64,000 bases of DNA from Peredibacter sp045999315 (lineage in GTDB: Bacteria > Bdellovibrionota > Bacteriovoracia > Bacteriovoracales > Bacteriovoracaceae). The notes under the pieces were generated by a model. It made no database searches. It was not told the DNA's origin and worked only from the letters and a program-made list of their open reading frames with translations. Shown here piece after piece: positions 54,202 to 62,997 of the stretch; the stretch's first letter is position 1; every line of letters begins with the position of its first letter. Made by a program: the position numbers and the translations under genes. The DNA is taken from the NCBI RefSeq assembly GCF_045999315.1, contig NZ_CP174607.1, positions 868,001-932,000 of the forward strand, given 5' to 3'.

Positions 54202-56940
54202 TTACTGGTTTTCCCAAAATCCTTCGTCATCAATACTCGATGGCTTACCACCTGTAGATTGCGAACTTGGGTCGAATACTTGAGTATCAGAGTTAGGATC
54301 AAAGCCAGTCACAAAAGACTCTAAGAAGCCTTCGGTAGCTCCTGGAGGAAGCAATTTTCCGGTCTGTTTGTTCACTAACATATTGGTGATTCCATCTGGA
54401 ACCGGGAAATCTGGCGAACCATACTTAGGAATCGCAGACGACATATAATCAATCCAGATAGGAAGAGCGGCCCGAGTTCCAGTCTCTCCGTATCCAAGGG
54501 GACGGTTATCATCAAAACCGGCCCAGGCACCCACTGCCAACGTTTCCGAAAAACCTACAAATAAAGCATCCACATAGTTGTTGGTTGTACCTGTTTTACC
54601 ACCAATATTATGACCAAGAGCTTTACCTGCAGAGGCGGCAGTACCATAGATGGCCACACCACGAAGAAGGTTCGTCATCACATAGGCCAGACGTGGATCG
54701 TATACCTGAACAGAAGAAAGATTCTGTTGAAATGGGTTCCCTTGAGGGGCCATAGGTGTTTCGCCTTCAGCAACTTCAGGAGTTGGAAGTGGCTCTAGTT
54801 TAGGTTTCTCTACCTCTGGTGGCCAGGCCGCATCCGCTGGAGGAATCGGATATGATTTTCCAGTGCGGTCTTTAATTGAAGTAATGTGACGAAGACGAAC
54901 GGCCTTACCGCCATTCGGGAATACGGCATAACCTTTTGTTAGCTCAGCAAGGCTAATTCCGAATGATCCAAGGGACAAACTCATGTCCTTTGGAATCTGC
55001 GCTTGAATGTGGAAACGATTCACGAACTCATGAATCTTATTCACACCCAGGTCCTGAACAAGACGAACAGTTGGAATGTTACGGCTCACTTCCAGGGCAC
55101 TTCTGAAAGTCATTGGACCTTTGAATTCACCATCGTAGTTACGAGGCTTCCAACTTAGAGAATCATCCACACCACCTAGGGCCTGAGGTGAATCCATCAG
55201 GATACTTGAAGGTGTGTAACCGTTCTCTAATCCCGCAGCATAAATGAAAGGCTTAAAGGCCGATCCAGGCTGACGAGAAGATTGAATCACGCGGTTAAAT
55301 TGAGATTTTTTAAAGTCCACACCACCCACTAGAGTGACGATTTCACCAGTGTGAGTATTAAGAGCAATGAGTGCTCCTTCTACTTCCGGATCCTGATCAA
55401 GTGAGGCACGGATAAATTTTTGTTTTGTTAACAGAGCTCGTAGAGACGAGTCCTTATACTTTTTAAAGAAGTCAGCATGAATCAATTGGTCAAAAGGAAC
55501 TGACTTATCGACGATATTGACGAGAACAACTGCACCACGTTTTAAGATCTTCGAAGGCGTTTTCTGAGGCTGGAACCAGTGGGGCTCTTCACCGAATTTT
55601 CTTTCATGGGCCCAGTCAAATCCAGATTCTGGAATGATCACTTTTGTTCCTGCGATTTCAACCAGGATCGTGCGTTTTAAATCATCCACCGCCAGCACTA
55701 CACCTTGATAGGTCTTATCCAGTTGAAGGAACTTTAGGAATGGATCGTTTTGAGAGTTACCGATCTCAACCAGGTTCTTAAAGCGCTCGTTAAGTTTTTC
55801 TTTTTCTTCTTCATAGTAAGAGAAAGTCTTCTCCAAAGAATCGTCATCTTCATGGAACTCAAAAATGTTTTTCCCTTCAGTGGTGTAAGTAAAGAAGCTT
55901 GATTGTTCACGAAGAATGCTCTTTCTCTGATCAACCAGGAAGGCCTTGATTTCTTCATCTGAGGCCAATTGTTTAATTGGACCTTTAAAACCCTGGCGCT
56001 TATCCAGTTCTTTCACGCGATCACGCACGGCCTTTTCCGCCTTTGCTTGAAGAGACCAATCAAGAGTCGTCACCACTTTAAAACCATTAGTCAGGAACTC
56101 TTCAGTTCCCACAGACCTCATGACTTCCTGGCGAATCCAATCAGTAAAGTGGCCGCCCTTCACATCATTAGTGCGACGAATACGCATCTTGATGTCTTCT
56201 TTCAGGGCCGCTTGATACTCTTCTTCAGTGATTTTTTTCGTCTCAAACATGCGCTTTAAAACGTAGCTCTGACGGACCTTCGCGTATTGAGGATTTACAT
56301 ACGGCGAGTAGCGTCCCGGTGCCACAAGAAGCCCCGCTACCAGAGCGGCCTCTGCCGGAGTTGCCTGATTTAGGTCCTTATCAAAGTAACCTTTGAAAGC
56401 GGCCTTTACACCATAGTAACCGCCACCAAGATAAACTTGATTCAAATATAAGAAGAGAATTTCATCTTTTGAAAATTTCTGTTCAATTTTACGAGCGAGT
56501 AAAAGATCTTTTACTTTTCTCGAGATAGTACGCTCTTTAGTAAGCAAGAAAGACTTCGCCACCTGTTGTGTGATGGTCGATCCACCTTGTACCAGACGAC
56601 CTTCTTTCATGTTCACAATAAATGCACGCAAGATACCGTAGTAATCAATCCCTTCGTGGTTATAGAAATTATCGTCCTCCGCCGCGAGAAAAGCTCCCAC
56701 CACACGCTTAGGAATTTTATCAAAGGCAACCACTTCACGGGTCTCAGTACCAATATCCAAAAGCACTTCGCCATCTTTTGAATAAATGCGCGAATTCATC
56801 GGAGGGTTATAATCTTTCAATGAATTGATCTGTGGAAGATCCATTGAAATATAGAAAAAGAGTCCTACAACTGAGAAGACTCCAAATAGACACATAATCG
56901 CAAGGACTGCGAGGGTTTTTACCAAACGTTTCAAGGACAT
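54202..56940 (-). CDS. Class A penicillin-binding protein 1A (transglycosylase/transpeptidase)
   Basis: The 912-residue protein has an N-terminal membrane anchor (residues ~9-31). The GT51 domain shows EDDNFYNHEGIDYYGI (catalytic Glu), GGSTITQQVAKSF and KDEILFLYLNQVYLGGGYYG. A linker/OB-like insertion runs from about 310 to 500. The transpeptidase domain shows SRQPGSAFKPFIYAAG (SxxK serine), VSRNIPTVRL (SxN) and GGKTGTTNN (KTG). It polymerises and cross-links peptidoglycan, matching ponA/mrcA. The Shine-Dalgarno AGAGG is only one base from the ATG; a TTG two codons later has a better spacing. Confidence 0.95.
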   Translation of the reverse strand: MSLKRLVKTLAVLAIMCLFGVFSVVGLFFYISMDLPQINSLKDYNPPMNSRIYSKDGEVLLDIGTETREVVAFDKIPKRVVGAFLAAEDDNFYNHEGIDYYGILRAFIVNMKEGRLVQGGSTITQQVAKSFLLTKERTISRKVKDLLLARKIEQKFSKDEILFLYLNQVYLGGGYYGVKAAFKGYFDKDLNQATPAEAALVAGLLVAPGRYSPYVNPQYAKVRQSYVLKRMFETKKITEEEYQAALKEDIKMRIRRTNDVKGGHFTDWIRQEVMRSVGTEEFLTNGFKVVTTLDWSLQAKAEKAVRDRVKELDKRQGFKGPIKQLASDEEIKAFLVDQRKSILREQSSFFTYTTEGKNIFEFHEDDDSLEKTFSYYEEEKEKLNERFKNLVEIGNSQNDPFLKFLQLDKTYQGVVLAVDDLKRTILVEIAGTKVIIPESGFDWAHERKFGEEPHWFQPQKTPSKILKRGAVVLVNIVDKSVPFDQLIHADFFKKYKDSSLRALLTKQKFIRASLDQDPEVEGALIALNTHTGEIVTLVGGVDFKKSQFNRVIQSSRQPGSAFKPFIYAAGLENGYTPSSILMDSPQALGGVDDSLSWKPRNYDGEFKGPMTFRSALEVSRNIPTVRLVQDLGVNKIHEFVNRFHIQAQIPKDMSLSLGSFGISLAELTKGYAVFPNGGKAVRLRHITSIKDRTGKSYPIPPADAAWPPEVEKPKLEPLPTPEVAEGETPMAPQGNPFQQNLSSVQVYDPRLAYVMTNLLRGVAIYGTAASAGKALGHNIGGKTGTTNNYVDALFVGFSETLAVGAWAGFDDNRPLGYGETGTRAALPIWIDYMSSAIPKYGSPDFPVPDGITNMLVNKQTGKLLPPGATEGFLESFVTGFDPNSDTQVFDPSSQSTGGKPSSIDDEGFWENQ

Positions 56941-56996
56941 TCCTCTGTGAGATAAGTTCTTACTTATTTTAAGGGAAAATGGATTTAATGAAAGAA

Positions 56997-57221
56997 TTAC
57001 TCTTTATATTCTAATTCTTTGAGACTATCGCTCAGGATTTTAATTTTCTTCTCGGCATTTTCCAGGGTAGAACGACATTTACGATAAAGTTCGATCCCTT
57101 GTTCAAAACGTTTCAAGCTTTGATCCAGGTTCACATCTCCCGACTCTAATTCTCGGACAATCTTTTCAAGTTCTTTTAAAGAGGTCTCAAAGTCCAAAGT
57201 GGTGCTGTTTTTGGTTTCCAT
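56997..57221 (-). CDS. xseB: Exodeoxyribonuclease VII small subunit
   Basis: The start at 57221 is chosen because AGGA lies six bases upstream, giving 74 residues; an ATG 14 codons earlier (57263) is possible but its GAGAAG abuts it. The helical protein has FETSLKELEKIVRELESGDV and LDQSLKRFEQGIELYRKCRS, the XseB signature. It binds XseA (not in this window) to degrade single-stranded DNA. It lies 56 bases upstream of the PBP gene on the same strand and is divergent from the flagellar operon. Confidence 0.9.
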   Translation of the reverse strand: METKNSTTLDFETSLKELEKIVRELESGDVNLDQSLKRFEQGIELYRKCRSTLENAEKKIKILSDSLKELEYKE

Positions 57222-57340
57222 TCCCGATCCTGTTGTCGTTTTGACACTTACATTGGCCTTCATCTTCTCATGAAGCGAAGAACTTAGACAAGTTTCCGCG
57301 ATGTTAGAACGTGCGGACTAAATTGCCTATGCTAGGTTTC

Positions 57341-57355
57341 TGGCACATAGGTTGC
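57341..57355 (+). promoter_or_regulatory. Sigma-54 (RpoN) promoter of the flagellar operon
   Basis: TGGCAC-ATAGG-TTGC, followed by TAAAA, gives the -24 GG and -12 GC elements 12 bases apart, as in the consensus TGGCACG-N4-TTGCW with one deviation. It lies 57 bases before the flgF TTG start and 78 bases from the divergent xseB start region. It is the only close match I noticed in the window. Confidence 0.75.
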
Positions 57356-57411
57356 TAAAATTTGCCTACGAGGGCATTTTTCGCCCACTCCATCAGGATG
57401 AAGGAGTCTGA

Positions 57412-58254
57412 TTGAAAAATATTTGGGTGCCGTTATCAGGGCAAGTGGCCCAACAGCGCAAAGTTGAAACCATTGCTAACAATGTGGCGAACGCTAACAC
57501 TGTTGGATTTAAGAAGGATCAACTGGTCTTTAAAGAACATCTCACTGCACTCACACAGGGTGTGGAAGATATCGACATTCCTCGCAAAGAATTTTCTCCT
57601 GCTGATTTCTATCACACACAAGGTGTTGAGAACGCCATGGTGGCGGTCGATGGAAGCTTCACCATTTTTGAGCAAGGCCAATTAACTCCGACTCATAACC
57701 CACTTGACTTGGGTCTTCAAGGTGATGGCTTTTTAGAAGTGCTTACACCGACAGGTGTTCGTTTCACTCGTAAAGGTAACCTTTCTTTAAGCCGTGAGGG
57801 TGAACTCGTCACTGACCAGGGCTTTAAAGTTTTAAGCGCTCTTAATGTCTCTAATGAGGCCCTTCGTGAACCGGCCGCTGTTGATGGCCTCCCTAAACCG
57901 GAAGATCGTATTTTACGTGTCCCTACCAACGCCAAACTCACCATTAACCAAGATGGTGAGATCCTGACTCGTGATGGAGCGGTTGGAAAACTCTCAGTGG
58001 TAGAGTTCCAGGACAAGCACGCTCTTCGTAAAGAAGGCAACTCTCTTTACATCACTCCGGATGAAACAAACATTCTAAGAACCAATATTAAAACCACCGT
58101 GAACCAAGGTTTCCTGGAAGGGTCTAACGTGAATGCCATCGAAGAAATGTCGGAGCTGATTAAAGCTCACCGTCACTTCGAGTCCATTCAGAAGGCCATC
58201 AATACTTATGACAGTATTTCCGGAAAAGCGGCCAACGACATTGGTAAATTTTAA
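57412..58254 (+). CDS. flgF: Flagellar basal-body rod protein FlgF
   Basis: The 280-residue axial protein begins with a TTG start, supported by AAGGAG five bases upstream. The N-terminal rod signature is VETIANNVANANTVGFKKDQ. The body has the FlgF/FlgG-type beta region (DGFLEVLTPTGVRFTRKGNL). The C-terminal VNQGFLEGSNVNAIEEMSELIKAHR is the rod/hook coiled-coil motif. It forms the proximal rod. FlgF versus FlgG is decided by the very similar but more FlgG-like following gene. It is the first gene of the operon. Confidence 0.9.
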   Translation: MKNIWVPLSGQVAQQRKVETIANNVANANTVGFKKDQLVFKEHLTALTQGVEDIDIPRKEFSPADFYHTQGVENAMVAVDGSFTIFEQGQLTPTHNPLDLGLQGDGFLEVLTPTGVRFTRKGNLSLSREGELVTDQGFKVLSALNVSNEALREPAAVDGLPKPEDRILRVPTNAKLTINQDGEILTRDGAVGKLSVVEFQDKHALRKEGNSLYITPDETNILRTNIKTTVNQGFLEGSNVNAIEEMSELIKAHRHFESIQKAINTYDSISGKAANDIGKF

Positions 58255-58267
58255 TTAGGAGAAACAT

Positions 58268-59053
58268 ATGATTCGCGCACTCCACACATCAGCAACTGGA
58301 ATGGCCGCTCAGGAATCAAACGTTAACACGATCTCGAACAACATCGCGAACGTGAACACGACCGGATTCAAGAAGGCACGCACGGAATTCGATGATCTTC
58401 TATATGAAACTGTTCAAGAAGCAGGTGCCAAGTCTTCAGGTAACACTGAGTACAACGTGGGCCACCAGGTCGGTTCAGGGGCCCGTGTTTCTGCCACTCG
58501 TAAAATCCACTCTCAAGGTTCACCTCAAATGACCAATAACCCATACGATCTTATGATCAATGGTGAGGGCTTCATGGGTGTGGTTGCTCCAAACGGCGAA
58601 CTTAAATACACTCGTGATGGATCGTTCAACGTAGACGCTCAAGGGAATCTCGTGACTCGTGCGGGTCACCGCGTGTTCCCAGGAATTGTGGTTCCACCAA
58701 ATATCATGCGTATTAACATCGCTGAGAACGGTACAGTAGAGGCCTTCACTCGCGATTCAGTTGAACCCATTAACCTTGGACAAGTTCCAGTTTTTACCTT
58801 CGTAAACCCAACTGGTCTTCGCTCTGAAGGTGGTAACCTTCTAGCGGCCACTGCTGGAAGTGGTCAGGCGATCCAGAACGTGGCGGGTGAAAACGGCTCC
58901 GGCATTCTTATGCAAGGGGCGATTGAGGCCTCCAATGTAAACGTAATGAATGAAATGACAGATTTGATTAAGGCCCAACGTGCTTATGAGATGAACTCAA
59001 AAGTCATGGGGGTCGCGGATCAAATGCTTCAAACCATCAACAACGTTAGATAA
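58268..59053 (+). CDS. flgG: Flagellar basal-body rod protein FlgG (distal rod)
   Basis: The 261-residue protein is a canonical FlgG: MIRALHTSATGMAAQESNVN, TISNNIANVNTTGFKKARTE, the QGSPQMTNNPYDLMINGEGF region and the C-terminal GAIEASNVNVMNEMTDLIKA. The length equals the E. coli protein (260). AGGAGA precedes the ATG. It lies 13 bases after flgF and two bases before flgA. Confidence 0.97.
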   Translation: MIRALHTSATGMAAQESNVNTISNNIANVNTTGFKKARTEFDDLLYETVQEAGAKSSGNTEYNVGHQVGSGARVSATRKIHSQGSPQMTNNPYDLMINGEGFMGVVAPNGELKYTRDGSFNVDAQGNLVTRAGHRVFPGIVVPPNIMRINIAENGTVEAFTRDSVEPINLGQVPVFTFVNPTGLRSEGGNLLAATAGSGQAIQNVAGENGSGILMQGAIEASNVNVMNEMTDLIKAQRAYEMNSKVMGVADQMLQTINNVR

Positions 59054-59055
59054 GT

Positions 59056-59931
59056 ATGAAATTAGTTTTAATTCTCGCCTCTCTTCTTTTTAGTGGTATC
59101 GCTCTCTGCTGTGAGATGGCGCTCCCTCATCATCTGATGATCATCAGTCAGAACGCTGACCTTAGTTCGGCCATTCATCACCAGAACTGTTCAGACAGTA
59201 TTGTGAATGAAATGACTCAGATCCTTGGTTCAGTAGAAGGGAAAATTACGGCCCCTCAATTAGTGACAATGTTCCGGATTAAAAATCAGGACGTCAGAAT
59301 TGAGCCATCAATGATTCAGATCCAGCAATTTAAACAGATTGTTCGGGATCAGCTCATTCTTCCACCTGGTGTTCAGATGAAATCTTCTGAGGCGATCAAT
59401 GCTCAGAACTTTATCAGTCTTGCTCCTGGTGACAGAGTAGAAGTTCAATGTATCGGTTGCCTTTATGGGACCGGACAGCCCCTGAATGTAAACGTGATGG
59501 GCTTCGATGGAAATCAGCGCACACTTACCGTTAAGGCCGATTTTAAAAAGATGGTAAAGGCCTATCGCCTGACTTCCTTCATGCCGGCATTTGCGGATGT
59601 ACCGAAGGACGTTCTGAAAGAAGAATACGTAGAATCTATTCCACATACAGATCTTATTACAGATCTTGGCACACTCAAATTTTACAAACTTAATAAACCA
59701 GTCAAGGCCGGAGAGCTTCTAAAGATGTCAGACCTTAATGCCATTAACCTGGTGAAGGCCGGTCTAAAGACAGAAGTGGTGATTGAGAATGATCTGGTGA
59801 GAATCAAAACTGATGGCATCAGCCGCAGTAACGGAACACTGGGCGAAATCGTAGAAGTGTTTCATCCTCAAAAAAATAAAAAATACCAAGGTAAAGTTGT
59901 AGATATTAACAAAGTATTAGTGGAACTATGA
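59056..59931 (+). CDS. flgA: Flagellar P-ring assembly chaperone FlgA
   Basis: The 291-residue protein has a signal peptide (about residues 1-17) and a C-terminal SAF domain (NKPVKAGELLKMSDLNAINL, SNGTLGEIVEVFHPQKNKKY) typical of FlgA. It acts in the periplasm to help FlgI form the P ring. It is longer than E. coli FlgA (219), with an unrecognised N-terminal part. Cysteines occur at the N-terminus (CCEM) and in QCIGCLYG. Its end overlaps flgH by four bases (ATGA). Confidence 0.88.
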   Translation: MKLVLILASLLFSGIALCCEMALPHHLMIISQNADLSSAIHHQNCSDSIVNEMTQILGSVEGKITAPQLVTMFRIKNQDVRIEPSMIQIQQFKQIVRDQLILPPGVQMKSSEAINAQNFISLAPGDRVEVQCIGCLYGTGQPLNVNVMGFDGNQRTLTVKADFKKMVKAYRLTSFMPAFADVPKDVLKEEYVESIPHTDLITDLGTLKFYKLNKPVKAGELLKMSDLNAINLVKAGLKTEVVIENDLVRIKTDGISRSNGTLGEIVEVFHPQKNKKYQGKVVDINKVLVEL

Positions 59932-60689
59932 AAATTATTCTTTTACTCATTCTCTCTACTCTCGTTTCGTGTGCGAATTTCGTGAATTCGATTCATCGTC
60001 AATTAGACAATGATGAGAAAGTTGTTAAACGTCAGGAAAAGGCCAAGCGTGATCCGTATTACGCTTACCGCGAAAAAGAAAAATGGCGAACAGATGACGA
60101 TCGTCGTCCGATCAAGAACCCAGTGACCTACAGTCTTAGTGATGGTGGACCATCAGGACGTGTCGCACCTCCAGTAAAACGTGAATACCGTCCGCAACGT
60201 TATAAGGCCAATGACTTTGTTGATAATGATGAAGGTGGCAGTCTTTGGGCCAATCAGGGATCAAATGCTTCGCTGTTCACTTATCACAATGATAAGCGCA
60301 CCGGTGACATGGTCATCATCAATGTCTTAGAAAATTTACGTAATCAAATTTCGGCCGAGTTAAAACGTACGTTTCCAGATAAGCCTAAAAGAAACGCCAA
60401 AGACGACGGAAAGAAAACAGATGCGGTTCAAACCGCTGCTGCGGCCCCAGCTAACCCAGCAGAAAATGATATCGACATGAAGGTCTACGATAAGATTTCA
60501 GGCACCGTGACTGAGGAACTCAACAAAGACTACATCATCGTTTCCGGTCGCAAAGAAGTCATCTTTAAGAAGGAAAAAAGATCCATTGAAGTCCAAGCTC
60601 TTGTCTCAAGAAAAGACATCATGGAAAATGATTACGTGAACTCGGACAAGCTTCATGAGTCACGCGTTTACATACTAAGGGATAACTAA
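59928..60689 (+). CDS. flgH: Flagellar L-ring lipoprotein FlgH
   Basis: The 253-residue protein has a lipoprotein signal peptide with lipobox LVSC (Cys at residue 15). A charged, disordered-looking stretch follows (about 25-90). The FlgH core has SLWANQGSNASLFTYHNDKR, GDMVIINVLENLRNQISAEL and ELNKDYIIVSGRKEVIFKKE. It forms the L ring in the outer membrane. A Lys/Ala-rich insertion at about residues 140-165 splits the core. It overlaps flgA by four bases and flgI by one base (TAATG). Confidence 0.92.
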   Translation: MKIILLLILSTLVSCANFVNSIHRQLDNDEKVVKRQEKAKRDPYYAYREKEKWRTDDDRRPIKNPVTYSLSDGGPSGRVAPPVKREYRPQRYKANDFVDNDEGGSLWANQGSNASLFTYHNDKRTGDMVIINVLENLRNQISAELKRTFPDKPKRNAKDDGKKTDAVQTAAAAPANPAENDIDMKVYDKISGTVTEELNKDYIIVSGRKEVIFKKEKRSIEVQALVSRKDIMENDYVNSDKLHESRVYILRDN

Positions 60690-61690
60690 TGTTTAAATTC
60701 CTTCCCATCTTGCTTTGTGCTCTTTCAGTTCCAGCAATGGCCTCAAGTAGCCGCATCAAAGACCTTGTAACAATCAAAGGTGTGCGTGAGAACGCTCTCA
60801 TTGGTTATGGTCTCGTGATTGGTCTAAACGGCACCGGTGACGGTGGTGGTGAGATCACCAATACTTCCCTTAAGAAAATGTTTCAGACCCTGGGTCTTAA
60901 TCCTCAGAAGGAAGTGACCAGTAAAAACGTTGCTGCGGTCATCGTGACTGCAAAACTTCCGGCCTTTGGTCGAGTCGGCCAGCATCTTGATGTGACAGTC
61001 TCTTCAATTGGAGATGCTTCGTCTCTTGCAGGTGGAACACTTCTGGTGACTCCGCTTAAAGGTGGTGACGGTCAGATCTATGCCGTTGCAAATGGCGCTC
61101 TTTCCATTGGTGGTCTAGAGAAAGGTAAAAAACTTGCGACCACGGCCCGCATTCCTGATGGTGGAACAATCGAAAAAGAACTCGAAGTTGCTTTCAACGA
61201 TAAGAAGGCCATTCGTATGGCCCTGAATAACCCAGACTTCACGACTGCGGCCCGAGTTGAAAGAACTATTAACCAAGAACTTGGTGGTAAATACGCCACA
61301 GCTTCGGATGCCACAACGATTGATGTGATCATTCCGAATTACTACGAAAGAAAAGTGGTCGAACTTATCGCCAATATCGAAAACTTCAAAGTCATCGCAG
61401 ACGCCCCGGCCAAGATCGTGATCAATGAACGTACAGGCACACTGGTTGCCGGTGGGGACATTGTGCTCAAGCGCTCGGCCATCAGCCATGGTGACCTAGT
61501 AGTGGAAGTTAAAGGCGGAGCTGAAGGCTCAGGTAAGGCCGGTTCAATGCAAATGATGGAACAAACCACCACCATTAATGACTTGGTTAAGGCCTTGAAT
61601 GCACTAGGAACCAAGCCGGAAGACCTGATCTCAATCTTCCAGGCCCTGAAGCAAAATGGCTCTCTTTTGGCCGAAATCGAATTGATCTAA
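60689..61690 (+). CDS. flgI: Flagellar P-ring protein FlgI
   Basis: The 333-residue protein starts with a signal peptide (cleavage after PAMA, about residue 18). The mature start is RIKDLVTIKGVRENALIGYG, followed by VIGLNGTGDGGGEITNTSLK and MVEQTTT-like TINDLVKALNALGTKPEDLI. It forms the P ring around the rod in the periplasm. The length is a little shorter than E. coli (365). It is followed by a hairpin and a 110-base gap before flgJ. Confidence 0.97.
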   Translation: MFKFLPILLCALSVPAMASSSRIKDLVTIKGVRENALIGYGLVIGLNGTGDGGGEITNTSLKKMFQTLGLNPQKEVTSKNVAAVIVTAKLPAFGRVGQHLDVTVSSIGDASSLAGGTLLVTPLKGGDGQIYAVANGALSIGGLEKGKKLATTARIPDGGTIEKELEVAFNDKKAIRMALNNPDFTTAARVERTINQELGGKYATASDATTIDVIIPNYYERKVVELIANIENFKVIADAPAKIVINERTGTLVAGGDIVLKRSAISHGDLVVEVKGGAEGSGKAGSMQMMEQTTTINDLVKALNALGTKPEDLISIFQALKQNGSLLAEIELI

Positions 61691-61714
61691 TCCCGACAGG
61701 GAACTATTTTCCTA

Positions 61715-61737
61715 GGGGTGTTTTTCACTAACACCCC
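61715..61737 (+). terminator. Hairpin between flgI and flgJ
   Basis: The stem GGGGTGTT/AACACCCC with a seven-base loop lies 25 bases after flgI. It has no T run behind it (CCTCTC follows), so it could weaken read-through or stabilise the upstream mRNA. An extended -10-like TGC-TACACT lies just after it at 61750-61758. Confidence 0.5.
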
Positions 61738-61800
61738 CCTCTCTAAAAATGCTACACTTTAAAGAGAATCTCATCAGGATGATGGGGTCCGAAAACCAGG

Positions 61801-62151
61801 ATGGTTACTTTGAAGATACATTCTCTTCCAAACGCTGTACCCGCTCAAACTAACAATCCTGTAAAACCGTATCAAGACATCGCTGAAGGCATGGAAACCA
61901 GCTTCACTTCGCATATGCTGGCAGAAATGAGAAAGACCGTTCCTAAAGAGAGTCCTGATTCGTCAGCAATGGAGTACTACAATTCTTTGCTGGATTACGA
62001 AAGAGCACAAACTATGGCAAAATCAGAGAGTGGTCTTGGAGTGAAGAAAGTCATCCTCGATCAGATTGTGCCACAGCATATGAAACACTATTTGAAGAAT
62101 GCACAGCCGGCAATTCGTCAAGGAATGACGAAGGAGAATACAAATGAGTAG
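61801..62151 (+). CDS. flgJ: Rod-binding protein, FlgJ N-terminal domain only
   Basis: The 116-residue protein has the FlgJ rod-cap signature: AEGMETSFTSHMLAEMRKTV and MEYYNSLLDYERAQTMAKSE. There is no C-terminal peptidoglycan hydrolase domain, so rod passage through the wall must rely on another enzyme, as in many non-enteric bacteria. The ATG is preceded at once by CCAGG, a weak site. Its end overlaps flgM by eight bases. Confidence 0.87.
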   Translation: MVTLKIHSLPNAVPAQTNNPVKPYQDIAEGMETSFTSHMLAEMRKTVPKESPDSSAMEYYNSLLDYERAQTMAKSESGLGVKKVILDQIVPQHMKHYLKNAQPAIRQGMTKENTNE

Positions 62152-62470
62152 CATCGACACACGATCAGCCTTTTTTCCTCGTAGCAGAAGTGCTCAAGCC
62201 GAGTCTACAAAACAAAGCGGTAAAGTGGACGCTCCTCAACGTAACAGTATGGAACGTGCTACTGAACTTACAGAAAAAACTGCTACTGATGCGAAAGTAA
62301 ACATCGGCGACGGTGTTAAAGATTTCGCCCGTATCAAGAAGGCCGCGATGAGCGCTCCTGAAGTGGACAACACTGATAAGATCGCCCGTCTTAAAGCACA
62401 GATCGCCGCTGGGACATACGAAGTAGATTACGACGGTCTCGCTGACAAAATCCTTACATCTGAGTTTTAA
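62144..62470 (+). CDS. flgM: Anti-sigma-28 factor FlgM
   Basis: The 108-residue protein has an unstructured N-terminal half (Ser/Ala/Glu/Lys-rich) and a C-terminal FliA-binding part: NTDKIARLKAQIAAGTYEVD and YDGLADKILTSEF, the FlgM family hallmark. It holds sigma-28 inactive until exported through the completed hook. AAGGAG lies seven bases before the ATG, which overlaps the flgJ end. Confidence 0.9.
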   Translation: MSSIDTRSAFFPRSRSAQAESTKQSGKVDAPQRNSMERATELTEKTATDAKVNIGDGVKDFARIKKAAMSAPEVDNTDKIARLKAQIAAGTYEVDYDGLADKILTSEF

Positions 62471-62478
62471 AAGGAACG

Positions 62479-62985
62479 ATGATGGACAATCGTCTGAACG
62501 AGAAGAAACTCTACTTTCAGCGCGTACTCGCGGTGTGGGAAGGTTTCTGCCAACTTCACAAAGAGCTCTATGACCTGACTTGCGAAGAGTATCTTACTCT
62601 CCTCGAGAGTGATATTGATAAGCTGGAAACCATGCTGCCGCTTAAAGATGAGATCATCTCTAAGATCGGTGAGCTGGAAAAAGATCGTTCAGAGCTTATT
62701 GACCAATTAAACCATACAGGTCTTTTCGCAAATAAAATCGTGAAGGCCAGTGACCTACTTGCTTCTTTTGCTGAACTTGATCAGCAAAGCGCCATTCCCG
62801 CTCTTAAAAACCTGAACTCTCTTTTGATTGATATCGTTCAGAAGATCCAGGAACAAAACAAGAAGAACCAACAGTTCTTAAACAAGGCCATGATTTCTCT
62901 ACGTGAGATCAAACAAGGTTTCACTGGAAAGAAAAACTATTCAACCTACGGGGCAGACGGACTTACACGTTCGCTCAATAGATAA
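62479..62985 (+). CDS. flgN: Flagellar chaperone FlgN
   Basis: The 168-residue helical protein fits FlgN: an all-helical coiled-coil body (CQLHKELYDLTCEEYLTLLE, KDEIISKIGELEKDRSELID) and a C-terminal segment ending in FTGKKNYSTYGADG-type sequence, the part that binds FlgK/FlgL. Its place between flgM and flgK is the classic location. AAGGA precedes the first of two adjacent ATG codons. Confidence 0.85.
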   Translation: MMDNRLNEKKLYFQRVLAVWEGFCQLHKELYDLTCEEYLTLLESDIDKLETMLPLKDEIISKIGELEKDRSELIDQLNHTGLFANKIVKASDLLASFAELDQQSAIPALKNLNSLLIDIVQKIQEQNKKNQQFLNKAMISLREIKQGFTGKKNYSTYGADGLTRSLNR

Positions 62986-62997
62986 CAGAGGTCCCAC

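Noticed and set aside
57391..57404. Shared CATCAGGATGA(A/T)GG before flgF and again at 61772-61785 before flgJ
   Set aside because: The shared bases include Shine-Dalgarno-like purine runs and the flanks do not match. I see no palindrome or third copy, so a regulatory repeat is not supported.
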